A stretch of 64,000 nt of DNA from Microvirga vignae (GTDB taxonomy: Bacteria > Pseudomonadota > Alphaproteobacteria > Rhizobiales > Beijerinckiaceae). The notes below the pieces were generated by a model. It was not told the origin of the DNA. It saw only the letters and a program-made list of their open reading frames with translations, and ran no database searches. The stretch is taken from contig NZ_LCYG01000032.1 in NCBI RefSeq assembly GCF_001017175.1, positions 186,001-250,000 of the forward strand, read 5' to 3'. Positions 17,424 to 24,472 of the stretch are shown piece after piece. How positions within the stretch are numbered: position 1 is the first letter of the stretch; each line of letters opens with the position of its first letter. The translations under genes were made by a program, and so were the position numbers.

Positions 17424-18124
17424 TGCCGGGCATTCGTGGCACGGGCGGGTTGCTTCTGATGGCGGCGCTGCTGATTGCGATGTTCGCCGAGCAGGATATC
17501 GGCGCCTTCACTCCTCTCGAAGCCGCAGGTCTCTTGGGCTTTGGCGGCGTCAGCCTTCTTCTCGCCGGCGGCATCATCGAGGGTTTTGCCCGTCACTGGA
17601 CCTATGGCGTGCAGGCCATTGCCGTGAGCGGCGGCGTGCTGATCGCGCTCATGGTCATGTATGCCTCCCGCGGCGAGTTCCAGACCGTGATCGACCGCGC
17701 CATCGGCGACATTTCGGTCGGCCGCACGGTCGTTACACCGGACGGCGAAGTGGTCGCCGCGCGCAGAACCGACGGAAGCTTCCTGCTCCAGGGCAAGGTG
17801 AACGGGCACGAGACGCGCTTCGTGTTCGACACGGGCGCGAGCACGGTGGTGCTGCGTGCGGAAAACGCTACCTCCCTCGGTATCGAACCGGAAACACTGA
17901 ACTACTCCGTTCCCGTTGCGACAGCGAATGGTGGTGCGCTCGCAGCTCCCATTGTGGTGGAGCGCCTCTCGATTGGACCGATCACGGAACGCAATGTCCA
18001 CGCGCTCGTCGCAAGAGAAGGCGTGCTGCACGCCAATCTTCTCGGCATGACTTTCCTGGAGCGCCTCGGATCCTACGAGGTGCGCGGCAACAGGCTGATC
18101 CTGAGGGCGAAGACAGCTCATTGA
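17423..18124 (+). CDS. Membrane-anchored retropepsin-like aspartic protease (TIGR02281 type)
   Basis: A 233-residue protein with three N-terminal hydrophobic helices (about 8-22, 35-52, 62-80) and a C-terminal single-lobe aspartic protease domain. The active-site motif is FVFDTGASTVVL with D136, and a second conserved block LLGMTFLERLGSYEVRGNRLIL is at the end. One lobe per chain means it must dimerise to be active. The protease domain probably faces the periplasm. An ATG at 17423 overlapping the upstream stop is preferred to the GTG at 17420. Related to the clan AA family found across alphaproteobacteria. Confidence 0.88.
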   Translation: MPGIRGTGGLLLMAALLIAMFAEQDIGAFTPLEAAGLLGFGGVSLLLAGGIIEGFARHWTYGVQAIAVSGGVLIALMVMYASRGEFQTVIDRAIGDISVGRTVVTPDGEVVAARRTDGSFLLQGKVNGHETRFVFDTGASTVVLRAENATSLGIEPETLNYSVPVATANGGALAAPIVVERLSIGPITERNVHALVAREGVLHANLLGMTFLERLGSYEVRGNRLILRAKTAH

Positions 18125-18176
18125 TGACGCAATGGGGCAGTTGAAGCACCGGCTTTTCGTCAACGGATCATCAAGC

Positions 18177-18959
18177 TCAGGGAAAGGAATGATTGAAGAG
18201 GAGTGCGCGCGGCTCCGGCCGCATCGTCTCGAGGTTGCAGTTCTTCGGCCCCAGTCTGCCTGCCAAACGAGGATGCCGCTCTGCGAGCTGCTCAAGCGTT
18301 ACATTCTGCGCAATGCGCGGATGAGCGACGCACACCGCCCCGTCGGGTCCCCATGCGGCCTCGAACTGCATGCCGTCTGGTTTCTCTGATTTCTGGATGC
18401 CGAAACGATCGAAAACATCGACAGACGTGCCGTCGCGCGTCGTCGGTCGATCATCCCCGCCGTAATCGGCTCGCAGCATATGCATGCAAGCTCGATGCAG
18501 TTCCTGCATTGGCAGGCCCCTGCTGCTGTCCCAAGGGCGATAGCCCATGCGAACACATTTGCCTTCCGCACCGCTGGTACAAGTAAATCTGAAGCCGCCT
18601 GAGCCGTCAGGCATAGGAAAACCGGCACGGCGCCCTTGAGGATCGGATAAGCAGAACGGGCCGAGTTCTTTCCCGTCTGGAGAATGAATCGAGAGGCGGT
18701 ACAGCAGAAGAGGACCTCCTGTTGCAGTATTATCCTCTTCTATGCCGTCGATCCGGACCTGTTTCTCGCCGTCCTGGTCGGTGAGAACCAATCTGACCCC
18801 GATCAGCGCCTCGCGCCGCAGAATCCGACCGTCGTCCAAGCTCAGCACAAGCTCCGGCCCATCCGCCTGAAGCCTGCCACCCGCGCTCATGGCAGCGTGG
18901 GGGAAGACGAGACCATGCAGGATGGTCAGCAGAGAAGATGCGAGGGACAGAGTGCGCAT
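18177..18959 (-). CDS. Secreted ADYC-domain protein (ADYC motif altered to ADYG)
   Basis: A 260-residue exported protein; the ATG at 18959 begins a good signal peptide (MRTLSLASSLLTILHGLVFP, cut near AMSA). Residues about 120-215 match what I know of the ADYC domain: KCVRMGYRPW (134-143), a helix with HRACMHMLRADYGGD (155-169), TTRDGTSVDVFDRFGIQ, then MQFEAAWGPDGAVCVAHPR. In the usual motif the position after ADY is Cys; here it is Gly167. Six Cys remain in the mature part and could form disulfides. The function of the domain is unknown. It lies 65 bases downstream of a small NGLSx-repeat gene on the same strand and is probably cotranscribed. Confidence 0.72.
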   Translation of the reverse strand: MRTLSLASSLLTILHGLVFPHAAMSAGGRLQADGPELVLSLDDGRILRREALIGVRLVLTDQDGEKQVRIDGIEEDNTATGGPLLLYRLSIHSPDGKELGPFCLSDPQGRRAGFPMPDGSGGFRFTCTSGAEGKCVRMGYRPWDSSRGLPMQELHRACMHMLRADYGGDDRPTTRDGTSVDVFDRFGIQKSEKPDGMQFEAAWGPDGAVCVAHPRIAQNVTLEQLAERHPRLAGRLGPKNCNLETMRPEPRALLFNHSFP

Positions 18960-18983
18960 GAGATGAAGCCCGTTAGGGAAGTA

Positions 18984-19001
18984 GCCTCTCGAATGAGAGG
19001 C
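18984..19001. repeat. Short hairpin between the ADYC gene and the first NGLS-repeat gene
   Basis: GCCTCTC (18984-18990) and GAGAGGC (18995-19001) form a perfect 7-bp stem with a 4-nt loop in the 65-base gap. There is no U-tract, so it may lower or process the transcript and is unlikely to be a full terminator. Confidence 0.5.
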
Positions 19002-19024
19002 CACAGGTTATAAAGTAGCGCGAA

Positions 19025-19282
19025 CTATTGGCCGAGCGAGATCTGCGTACCGTCCTGCAGGATTGCTGCTTGAAGCTGCATCGCCAAAGGTACGGTGCCT
19101 TGGGCATCTCGGCCGTTTACACTAAGGCCGTTTACGCTCAGGCCATTCACACTGAGACCATTCACACTGAGGCCGTTCACGCTGAGTCCGTTTGAGGTCT
19201 CAAGGGCGTTTGCACCCCAAGCTGCGGAAAGCCCAAGTGTGATAGACAGAACTGCGATGTAAGATCGATTGATCATATTCAT
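19025..19282 (-). CDS. Small secreted protein with five NGLSV repeats (copy A)
   Basis: An 85-residue protein. A signal peptide (MNMINRSYIAVLSITLGLSAAWGANA) precedes LETS, then five consecutive NGLSV pentapeptides and a sixth partial NG. A short linker RDAQGTVPL follows and a C-terminal tail MQLQAAILQDGTQISLGQ. No known family is recognised. The pentad resembles the simple repeats that fold as beta solenoids, but is too short to make more than one or two coils. The tail ILQDGxxISL is shared with the second small gene at 19761-19976, showing that the two are paralogues. It lies directly upstream of the ADYC-domain gene. Confidence 0.8.
   Translation of the reverse strand: MNMINRSYIAVLSITLGLSAAWGANALETSNGLSVNGLSVNGLSVNGLSVNGLSVNGRDAQGTVPLAMQLQAAILQDGTQISLGQ
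19112..19192 (-). repeat. Five tandem 15-bp repeats encoding NGLSV
   Basis: Five exact 15-base units lie at 19118-19192 plus 6 bases of a sixth (19112-19117). All encode NGLSV, but the units differ from each other at synonymous positions, so the amino acid repeat has been kept while the DNA has drifted. Confidence 0.85.
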
Positions 19283-19703
19283 CCCCTTAATTGCTCCTTC
19301 TGCGAATGAAGTAATGTTTCTTCTTGTTCGCGTAGGGGAAAATACACGTAATTTCCTTACAGCATAGCCTAGAGTGAAATGTTATATGTTAATAATTGCA
19401 AATCTTACTTTGCGCAAATGTTGCTAGTTGGGCGATTCCGGTTTTACTCAATTACTAATTGAACTTTGTTGACTTATCGTTGTGCGGTTGCCCCAGTCAT
19501 AACTTTAAGTAACCATACTCCTGCCGAGGCAGGGGCCATCTCGAAGAATGATTCAGCGAACATGACAGACACCTCTGAAACGGACCTGACGGCGCTTCTC
19601 GGGAGAGCTTGCGGTGTTGCAAGCGCCCCCTTCCACCACGGGGCACGAGACCCGGAGCCACGTTTCAAGACTATGGTTCCGGCTGAGCAGGGTGCAGAGC
19701 CAA
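19283..19703. other. AT-rich intergenic region upstream of NGLS-repeat gene A
   Basis: This stretch is clearly richer in A+T than its surroundings, especially 19310-19480. It should hold the promoter of copy A. I see no convincing gene: a plus-strand reading frame at 19466-19777 begins with TTG, has no ribosome binding site, and runs through a terminator of the opposite strand. Confidence 0.6.
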
Positions 19704-19730
19704 TAAAAAAGCCCCCGCCGAAGCGGGAGC
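19704..19730 (-). terminator. Terminator of NGLS-repeat gene B
   Basis: On the minus strand GCTCCCGC (19730-19723), a CGAA-complement tetraloop (TTCG) and GCGGGGGC (19718-19711) form an 8-bp stem with one G-T pair, followed by TTTTTT. It lies 31 bases after the stop of the gene at 19761-19976, which is therefore transcribed separately from copy A. Confidence 0.85.
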
Positions 19731-19760
19731 TGATGCAATCGGATCAGAGTGATGGTTCTG

Positions 19761-19976
19761 TTACTTTAGGGATATGACCGAGCCATCCTGCAGGATCATG
19801 GCTTTGAGGCGGGCCGTGCTCGACGAGGCATCATTGAGGCGGCCTCGAACATCCGCGCCATTCGCGCTGAGGCCATTGAGGCTGAGGCCATTTGCGATCT
19901 GAGCCGCGTGCGCGGCCGGTACTGTTGAGATTCCAACTGCAATTGCCAGAATGGCAGTGCATGAAAGACAAGACAT
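19761..19976 (-). CDS. Small secreted protein with NGLSx repeats (copy B)
   Basis: A 71-residue paralogue of the protein at 19025-19282. It has a signal peptide (to about AAHA), the repeat NGLSLNGLSANG, a linker ADVRGRLNDASSSTA, and the shared tail RLKAMILQDGSVISLK. It has only two repeats against five in copy A, so repeat number varies while the tail is conserved. It has its own terminator and an AT-rich upstream region, so it is an independent transcription unit. Function unknown; export to the periplasm or outside is the only supported inference. Confidence 0.78.
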   Translation of the reverse strand: MSCLSCTAILAIAVGISTVPAAHAAQIANGLSLNGLSANGADVRGRLNDASSSTARLKAMILQDGSVISLK

Positions 19977-20231
19977 GAACTTTCTCCCTCCAGGGTCAAT
20001 GAGCGGGTGCCGAGGCTCGTCCGCTCGAAGGAGAATAGTGCGAACAATGTTACGGTAAAGCTCGCAGATAAGAATTATTCCAGAATCTGGAAGACAACGT
20101 GCGAGAACTCACGAGGAACACACATTATTAATTGAAACAACAATTCCTGATTGCAGAGCTTCTTGATGCTCTTATCAGTGCAAGTTGTAGCAGATCACGA
20201 CAGCTAACTTACAGTTCAGTTGCGCTAGACT

Positions 20232-21218
20232 CTATTCTACGGGCTCCAGCTGCTTAACGCGCACATGAGCCACCGCATCGCGAAGGGTGTTGAGATTAGC
20301 TCCAGGCTTCGTCGCCTCTGTCGCCAAGTGTCGGCGGTAAGCCCGGGCGCCAGGTTGTCCCGTGAAAAGGCCGAGCATGTGGCGGGTGATGTTGCTCAGG
20401 CGCTCGCCCTTCTCCAACTGCTCCGCAATGTACGGCTCGTAAGCCTCCACCGCCTCGAAGCCGTCGGCCACCGGCGGCTCCTCGCCGTAAAGCTCACCGT
20501 CAACAGAGAGCAGGATCTCCGGCTCATGATAGGCCACGCGGCCCAGCATGACGCCATCCACATGCTTCAGGTGCTGGTGGATCTCTGCCCAGGTTTTGAT
20601 GCCCCCGTTGATGGCAATCGGCAGATCCGGACGCGCCGCCTTCAGGCGATAGACACGGGGATAGTCGAGAGGTGGAATGTCCCGGTTCTCCTTCGGTGAC
20701 AGACCCTGGAGCCAGGCCTTGCGCGCATGGACCGTGAGTTCGTCGCTGCCTGCGGCGACAACGCATTCGGTCAGGCGATTGAGGGCCTCTTCCGTATCCT
20801 GATCGTCCACGCCGATGCGGCACTTCACCGTCACCGGCAGCGAAACGGTCGCCTTCATGGCAGCCACGCACTCGCCGACGAGCAAGGGCTCCTGCATGAG
20901 GCAGGCGCCGAAGCGGCCGTTCTGCACCCGATCGGAAGGGCAGCCCACATTGAGGTTGATCTCGTCATAGCCGAAATCGGCACAGATCTTGGCTGCCTGG
21001 GCCAACTCTGCCGGGTTCGATCCGCCAAGCTGCACCGCCACCGGATGCTCCGCATCGCTGAAGCCGAGCAGGCGCTCGCGCGGCCCGAAAATGACCGCAC
21101 CCGTGGTGACCATCTCCGTATAAAGCCGTGCCCGGCGCGACATGACGCGATGGAACGCGCGGCAATGCCGGTCGGTCCAGTCCATCATGGGGGCAACAGT
21201 GAAGAACTTCTGGGTCAT
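20232..21218 (-). CDS. dusA: tRNA-dihydrouridine(20/20a) synthase DusA
   Basis: A 328-residue flavoenzyme that reduces uridine 20/20a in the D-loop of tRNA. The N-terminus FTVAPMMDWTDRHCRAFHR is the DusA-specific opening. The catalytic Cys is C93 in NVGCPSDRVQNGRFGACLM, and IAINGGIK near 200 and GVMLGRVAYHEP near 225 bind FMN. Length and motifs are normal. The stop at 20232 is followed by an AT-rich stretch. Confidence 0.95.
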   Translation of the reverse strand: MTQKFFTVAPMMDWTDRHCRAFHRVMSRRARLYTEMVTTGAVIFGPRERLLGFSDAEHPVAVQLGGSNPAELAQAAKICADFGYDEINLNVGCPSDRVQNGRFGACLMQEPLLVGECVAAMKATVSLPVTVKCRIGVDDQDTEEALNRLTECVVAAGSDELTVHARKAWLQGLSPKENRDIPPLDYPRVYRLKAARPDLPIAINGGIKTWAEIHQHLKHVDGVMLGRVAYHEPEILLSVDGELYGEEPPVADGFEAVEAYEPYIAEQLEKGERLSNITRHMLGLFTGQPGARAYRRHLATEATKPGANLNTLRDAVAHVRVKQLEPVE

Positions 21219-21456
21219 CGTCTCAGCGCGGTTGGGATGAGGTCAGGGCGGCCTTTTCCAATATGGGGGCGACAATCACAAGGAAAATAAGCGGTCCTCG
21301 ATGTCACATGGGCGCATGCCATTCACGGGACATTCATCTAATACTACAAGCGAATCGCAACATAGAATTGTATAAATTCATTCCAAGCAACGCTTGGAAC
21401 ACTCCTCACCAGCATACGTTCTTCAAGTCCAGTAACCGCATCCCATAAGGAGCGTA

Positions 21457-21777
21457 ATGATGAAGAGACTGCTTGGTATTACTTGCGCCGCTGCCATGAT
21501 GATGGCAATTCCTGTGGCCACTTATGCGCAGACTTCTAGCGAAAATACCAATCCCAATAGCGCATCCCAATACGCCCCGGGCCAACGGATGAAGTCCGGT
21601 ACGACTGGTTCCACGACCAGCCCTGGCGCTTCGGGCTACGCTCCCGGTCAGCAGATGAAGTCGGACACGACTGGTTCTACTACCGGCTCCGGCGCTTCCG
21701 ATTACGCTCCCGGCCAGAAGAAAAAGCTGCCGACTGACACCACCGGCTCGACCTCTTCGACCACGAAGAGCCAATAA
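21457..21777 (+). CDS. Small secreted protein with three YAPGQ repeats
   Basis: A 106-residue protein with a signal peptide (MMKRLLGITCAAAMMMAIPVATYAQ). The mature part is low-complexity Ser/Thr/Gly and contains three units of about 22 residues built on ASxYAPGQxxKSxTTGSTT. No enzymatic motif is present. I recall similar YAPGQ-containing small proteins in Rhizobiales, with no known role. A strong AAGGAG ribosome binding site precedes the ATG. The repeat content and predicted disorder suggest a cell-envelope or stress-related protein, but this is a guess. Confidence 0.75.
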   Translation: MMKRLLGITCAAAMMMAIPVATYAQTSSENTNPNSASQYAPGQRMKSGTTGSTTSPGASGYAPGQQMKSDTTGSTTGSGASDYAPGQKKKLPTDTTGSTSSTTKSQ

Positions 21778-21790
21778 CACGCCTTTTTCA

Positions 21791-21818
21791 GCGGAGGGAT
21801 GCCGAGCGCTCCCTCCGC
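21791..21818. repeat. Hairpin after the YAPGQ gene
   Basis: GCGGAGGGA (21791-21799) and TCCCTCCGC (21810-21818) form a perfect 9-bp stem with a 10-nt loop in the gap between two convergent genes. It lacks a following U-tract, so termination is only possible, not certain. Confidence 0.5.
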
Positions 21819-21830
21819 GCCCTCATGACA

Positions 21831-22302
21831 TCAGATCAGTTCAGCGACTTTGGCTTCCAGCGCCGAAGCGGCATCGCTTGGCGTCAACTTCACCTGGAGC
21901 CCGCGCTGGCCTCCGTTCATGAAGACCTCGCCATGGGCGAAGGCGGATTGCTCGATAAACGTCGGCACGCGCTTCTTCTGACCGAAGGGGCTGATGCCGC
22001 CAACGTGATAGCCGGTCACGCGCTCCGCATCCGCAGGCTTCATCATCTGCGCAGCCTTGCCGCCGAGAGCTGAGGCGAGCTTCTTCAGGTTAACCTCCTA
22101 GTCGGAAGGAACGACGACGCAGGCGGGCTTCCCATCCACCAGCACCATCAAGGTTTTCAGCACGCTGTTAGGATCCGCTCCCATCGCCTTCCGCAGCCTG
22201 CAGGCCGATGCGTTCCGCATTCGGATCATACTCATACGAATGAACCGTGAAGGAAACGCCGGCCTGCTGAAGGGCCTGCGTGGCGCGGGTCGACTTGGAC
22301 AT
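21831..22302 (-). pseudogene. ybaK: Broken ybaK (Cys-tRNA(Pro)/aminoacyl-tRNA deacylase)
   Basis: Read from ATG at 22302, the protein starts like YbaK (MSKSTRATQALQQAGVSF, then YDPNAERIGLQAAE) but then leaves frame: one extra G in the run read as GAAGGCGATGG shifts it into a stop. Removing that base restores AMGADPNSVLKTLMVLVDG and PACVVVPSD, where an in-frame TAG follows before EVNLKKLASALGG. The C-terminal part MMKPADAERVTGYHVGGISPFGQKK remains open to 21831. YbaK hydrolyses mischarged Cys-tRNA(Pro). Two independent lesions argue for loss of function and against a single sequencing error. Confidence 0.85.
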
Positions 22303-22327
22303 GGGACGGTTTCAGGAACTTTATCGA

Positions 22328-22957
22328 TCAGTGATCGTGCTGGTGATCATGGTGATGATGGTGGCCGCATCCGCAGCCATGACCGTGCTCGTGGGGATGC
22401 TCATGATCGTGACCATGAGAATGCTTGTGGTCATGATGTTCATGCGCGTGGCCATGGGTATGGTCATGATGATGGTGATCATGATTGTGGTGATGCCCGT
22501 GGCCGTGATGGTGGTGATCGTGATCGCAGACATGGGCGCTGCGCTCCGGCTTGAACGGGCGCTCCACGGGCGTCACGGTGCAGCCCTGACCGCGCGCGAG
22601 TTCCGCAAGGGCCGGATCGTTCTCGATGTAGAGGGCATCGTTCGTGATCTCGGCGAGGCCATGGTTCGAGCCGAGATGCCAGGCAAGACGCATGAGACGC
22701 AGCGGGTTCTCCGCCTTCACCTCTAGCAGCCCTTCAGCCTTCGCCTTCACCTGAACGAGGCTGCCATCCTCCAGACGCAGGGCATCGCCGTCATTGATGG
22801 TGGTCTCCATGTCGAGATCGAGCAGGATCTCGGTGCCACCCTCACCGTTCAGCGTCGCCTGCCGACGGTTTCTCGCCTCATGGTCGAGGGTCACCGTGTC
22901 GACGATACGGTCGGCCTTCACGGCGGGCTTGCGGACAATGGTGGTGACACGGGGCAT
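22328..22957 (-). CDS. ureE: Urease accessory protein UreE with long His-rich tail
   Basis: A 209-residue nickel metallochaperone for urease. Residues 1-140 are the UreE N- and C-domains, with LAWHLGSNHG near 92-100 where the metal-binding His of the dimer interface lies. Residues about 142-209 are a His/Asp/Gly-rich tail with a CGCG segment, able to bind many metal ions. No other urease gene is present in the window. It starts 58 bases after the guanine deaminase stop and seems to be part of the xdhABC-deaminase operon, a placement that links it to purine nitrogen recycling. Confidence 0.93.
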   Translation of the reverse strand: MPRVTTIVRKPAVKADRIVDTVTLDHEARNRRQATLNGEGGTEILLDLDMETTINDGDALRLEDGSLVQVKAKAEGLLEVKAENPLRLMRLAWHLGSNHGLAEITNDALYIENDPALAELARGQGCTVTPVERPFKPERSAHVCDHDHHHHGHGHHHNHDHHHHDHTHGHAHEHHDHKHSHGHDHEHPHEHGHGCGCGHHHHHDHQHDH

Positions 22958-23015
22958 GGTTTTGTCTCGGGTGAATGCTCAGATCAGCGTTAGATAGGAA
23001 GCGTACGAGGCCAAG

Positions 23016-23501
23016 TTAATACTCGACCTTGTCCGGCTTGTCCGCCCAGGCCTGGAAGACGGCCTTGGCTTCCAGGCTCGGCAGGTGGTCCATGGGGATG
23101 ATGCGCTCAGGGATGGGCTTAGGGATTTCGTCATAGATCAGGCTGTCATCGAAGCCGATATCGGCCGCATCCTGCCGGGTATTGGCATAGACGATGCGCG
23201 ACACCCGCGCCCAATAAGCGGAAGCGAGGCACATGGGGCACGGCTCGCAGCTTGTGTAGAGAGTAGCACCTTCCAGCGAGAAGTCGCCGACCGCCTGGCA
23301 GGCACGGCGGATCGCCGTGACTTCCGCATGCGCCGTCGGGTCGGTGGCGGAGATCACTTGGTTCCAGCCCTCGGCCAGAACCTTGCCGTCGCGCACGATC
23401 ACGGCGCCGAAGGGTCCGCCCTCCCCCTCTTCCATGTGCTCGCGGGACAGGTCGATGGCGCGCTTCAGATAGCGCTGATCTTGTGTGTTCATGTCGGTCA
23501 T
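23016..23501 (-). CDS. guaD: Guanine deaminase-type nucleoside/nucleobase deaminase
   Basis: A 161-residue zinc-dependent deaminase of the cytidine deaminase-like fold. The zinc site is HAEVTAIRRAC (His and catalytic Glu) plus CEPCPMCLASAYW (two Cys). Length and the C-terminal FDDSLIYDEIPKPIPER resemble the short Bacillus-type guanine deaminases, which convert guanine to xanthine. The position, 5 bases after xdhC and in one operon with xanthine dehydrogenase, supports this over tRNA adenosine deaminase. Other amine-base substrates cannot be excluded. Confidence 0.87.
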   Translation of the reverse strand: MTDMNTQDQRYLKRAIDLSREHMEEGEGGPFGAVIVRDGKVLAEGWNQVISATDPTAHAEVTAIRRACQAVGDFSLEGATLYTSCEPCPMCLASAYWARVSRIVYANTRQDAADIGFDDSLIYDEIPKPIPERIIPMDHLPSLEAKAVFQAWADKPDKVEY

Positions 23502-23506
23502 GGGGC

Positions 23507-24472
23507 CTATGTACCGCCTGAGACAGCGAGAGGCGAGAGATTTCGGTCAAGCTGCCGGCGCTCCCGCACTTGGAGCAGCTGGACCGCCACGGAAGCCGCG
23601 ATCACGGCCGGCTCCTTGTCCGTGATGCCGGACACCCCAATGGGGCAGACCAGCGAGGCGATCCGCTCCTGAGGCAGCCCCAGCTCCCGGAAACGTTTCT
23701 CGAACCGGGCCCGCTTCGTCGCACTGCCGATGAGGCCGACATAGGGAAAGCCGCGCCGCAGGGCCGCAGCCGTGATCGCCAGATCGAGCGGATGATCGTG
23801 CGTCATCACGAGGACGACGGAGTCCGGCCTCGCTTCCGCAATTTCGGCTTCAGGGCTTCGCATGCGGATAGCGGACGTGTTCGCCGGGACATGGGAGGGA
23901 AAGGCATCTTCCCGATCATCGAGCCAGCGAACGGCGAATGGCAACGGCGCAAGCGCCAAGACGAGCGCGCGGCCTACATGTCCTGCGCCGAAGAGCAGAA
24001 CGGGCGTGCGGTCCTCGCCATGAGTCTCGCGCCATTTGGAGCCAGGGGCGACATCCGCCTCCGATGCCAGCTCGCGCCAGACGCGTCCTTCCTGCATCCG
24101 GCATTCGATATCGAAGAGGCCGCCCTTGGCCTCCGCTTCGACAAGCGGAGCGATGTCATCGAGGTCGCGCTTGTCGAACGTCTCGATGAGGATCTTCACG
24201 CGCCCGCCGCAGCATTGGCCGAGATCGGGCCCCAACGCCTGATCGATGATGCGTGCAGGCCCGCGCCCCTGGCTCAGCATCTCGCGCGCGATGTCGAGCA
24301 TGAGGAATTCGAGCTGGCCGCCGCCGATGGTACCGTGGAAAGCGCCATCGGGCCGCACGACCATGCGCGCATCTCTCTCACGAGGCGCAGAGCCTTTTAC
24401 CTCGTGCACGGTAATCAGGGCTGCAGCCCCATGCCGCGTGATAAAATCGGTGAGCTGTCGCCAGACCCTCAC
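23507..24472 (-). CDS. xdhC: Xanthine dehydrogenase accessory protein XdhC
   Basis: A 321-residue protein that binds molybdenum cofactor, supports its sulfuration, and inserts it into xanthine dehydrogenase. The N-terminal domain has VKGSAPRERDARMVV and GTIGGGQLEFLMLD, then the conserved LGPDLGQCCGG with the Cys pair. A C-terminal Rossmann-like domain starts at LLFGAGHVGRALVLALA. The start GTG at 24472 overlaps the xdhB stop (GTGA), implying translational coupling. Confidence 0.94.
   Translation of the reverse strand: MRVWRQLTDFITRHGAAALITVHEVKGSAPRERDARMVVRPDGAFHGTIGGGQLEFLMLDIAREMLSQGRGPARIIDQALGPDLGQCCGGRVKILIETFDKRDLDDIAPLVEAEAKGGLFDIECRMQEGRVWRELASEADVAPGSKWRETHGEDRTPVLLFGAGHVGRALVLALAPLPFAVRWLDDREDAFPSHVPANTSAIRMRSPEAEIAEARPDSVVLVMTHDHPLDLAITAAALRRGFPYVGLIGSATKRARFEKRFRELGLPQERIASLVCPIGVSGITDKEPAVIAASVAVQLLQVRERRQLDRNLSPLAVSGGT

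Noticed and set aside
19112-19192. Possible CRISPR array or minisatellite
   Set aside because: The 15-base units are contiguous with no spacers and are in frame inside a protein gene with a signal peptide.
19466-19777. A 103-residue plus-strand frame between the NGLS-repeat genes
   Set aside because: It begins with TTG without a ribosome binding site, has no recognisable domain, and runs through the terminator and end of the NGLS gene on the other strand.
19025-19976. RiPP precursor genes with a local maturase
   Set aside because: The proteins have Sec-type signal peptides and no radical SAM, YcaO, lanthipeptide or transporter gene is near, so the RiPP idea is not supported.
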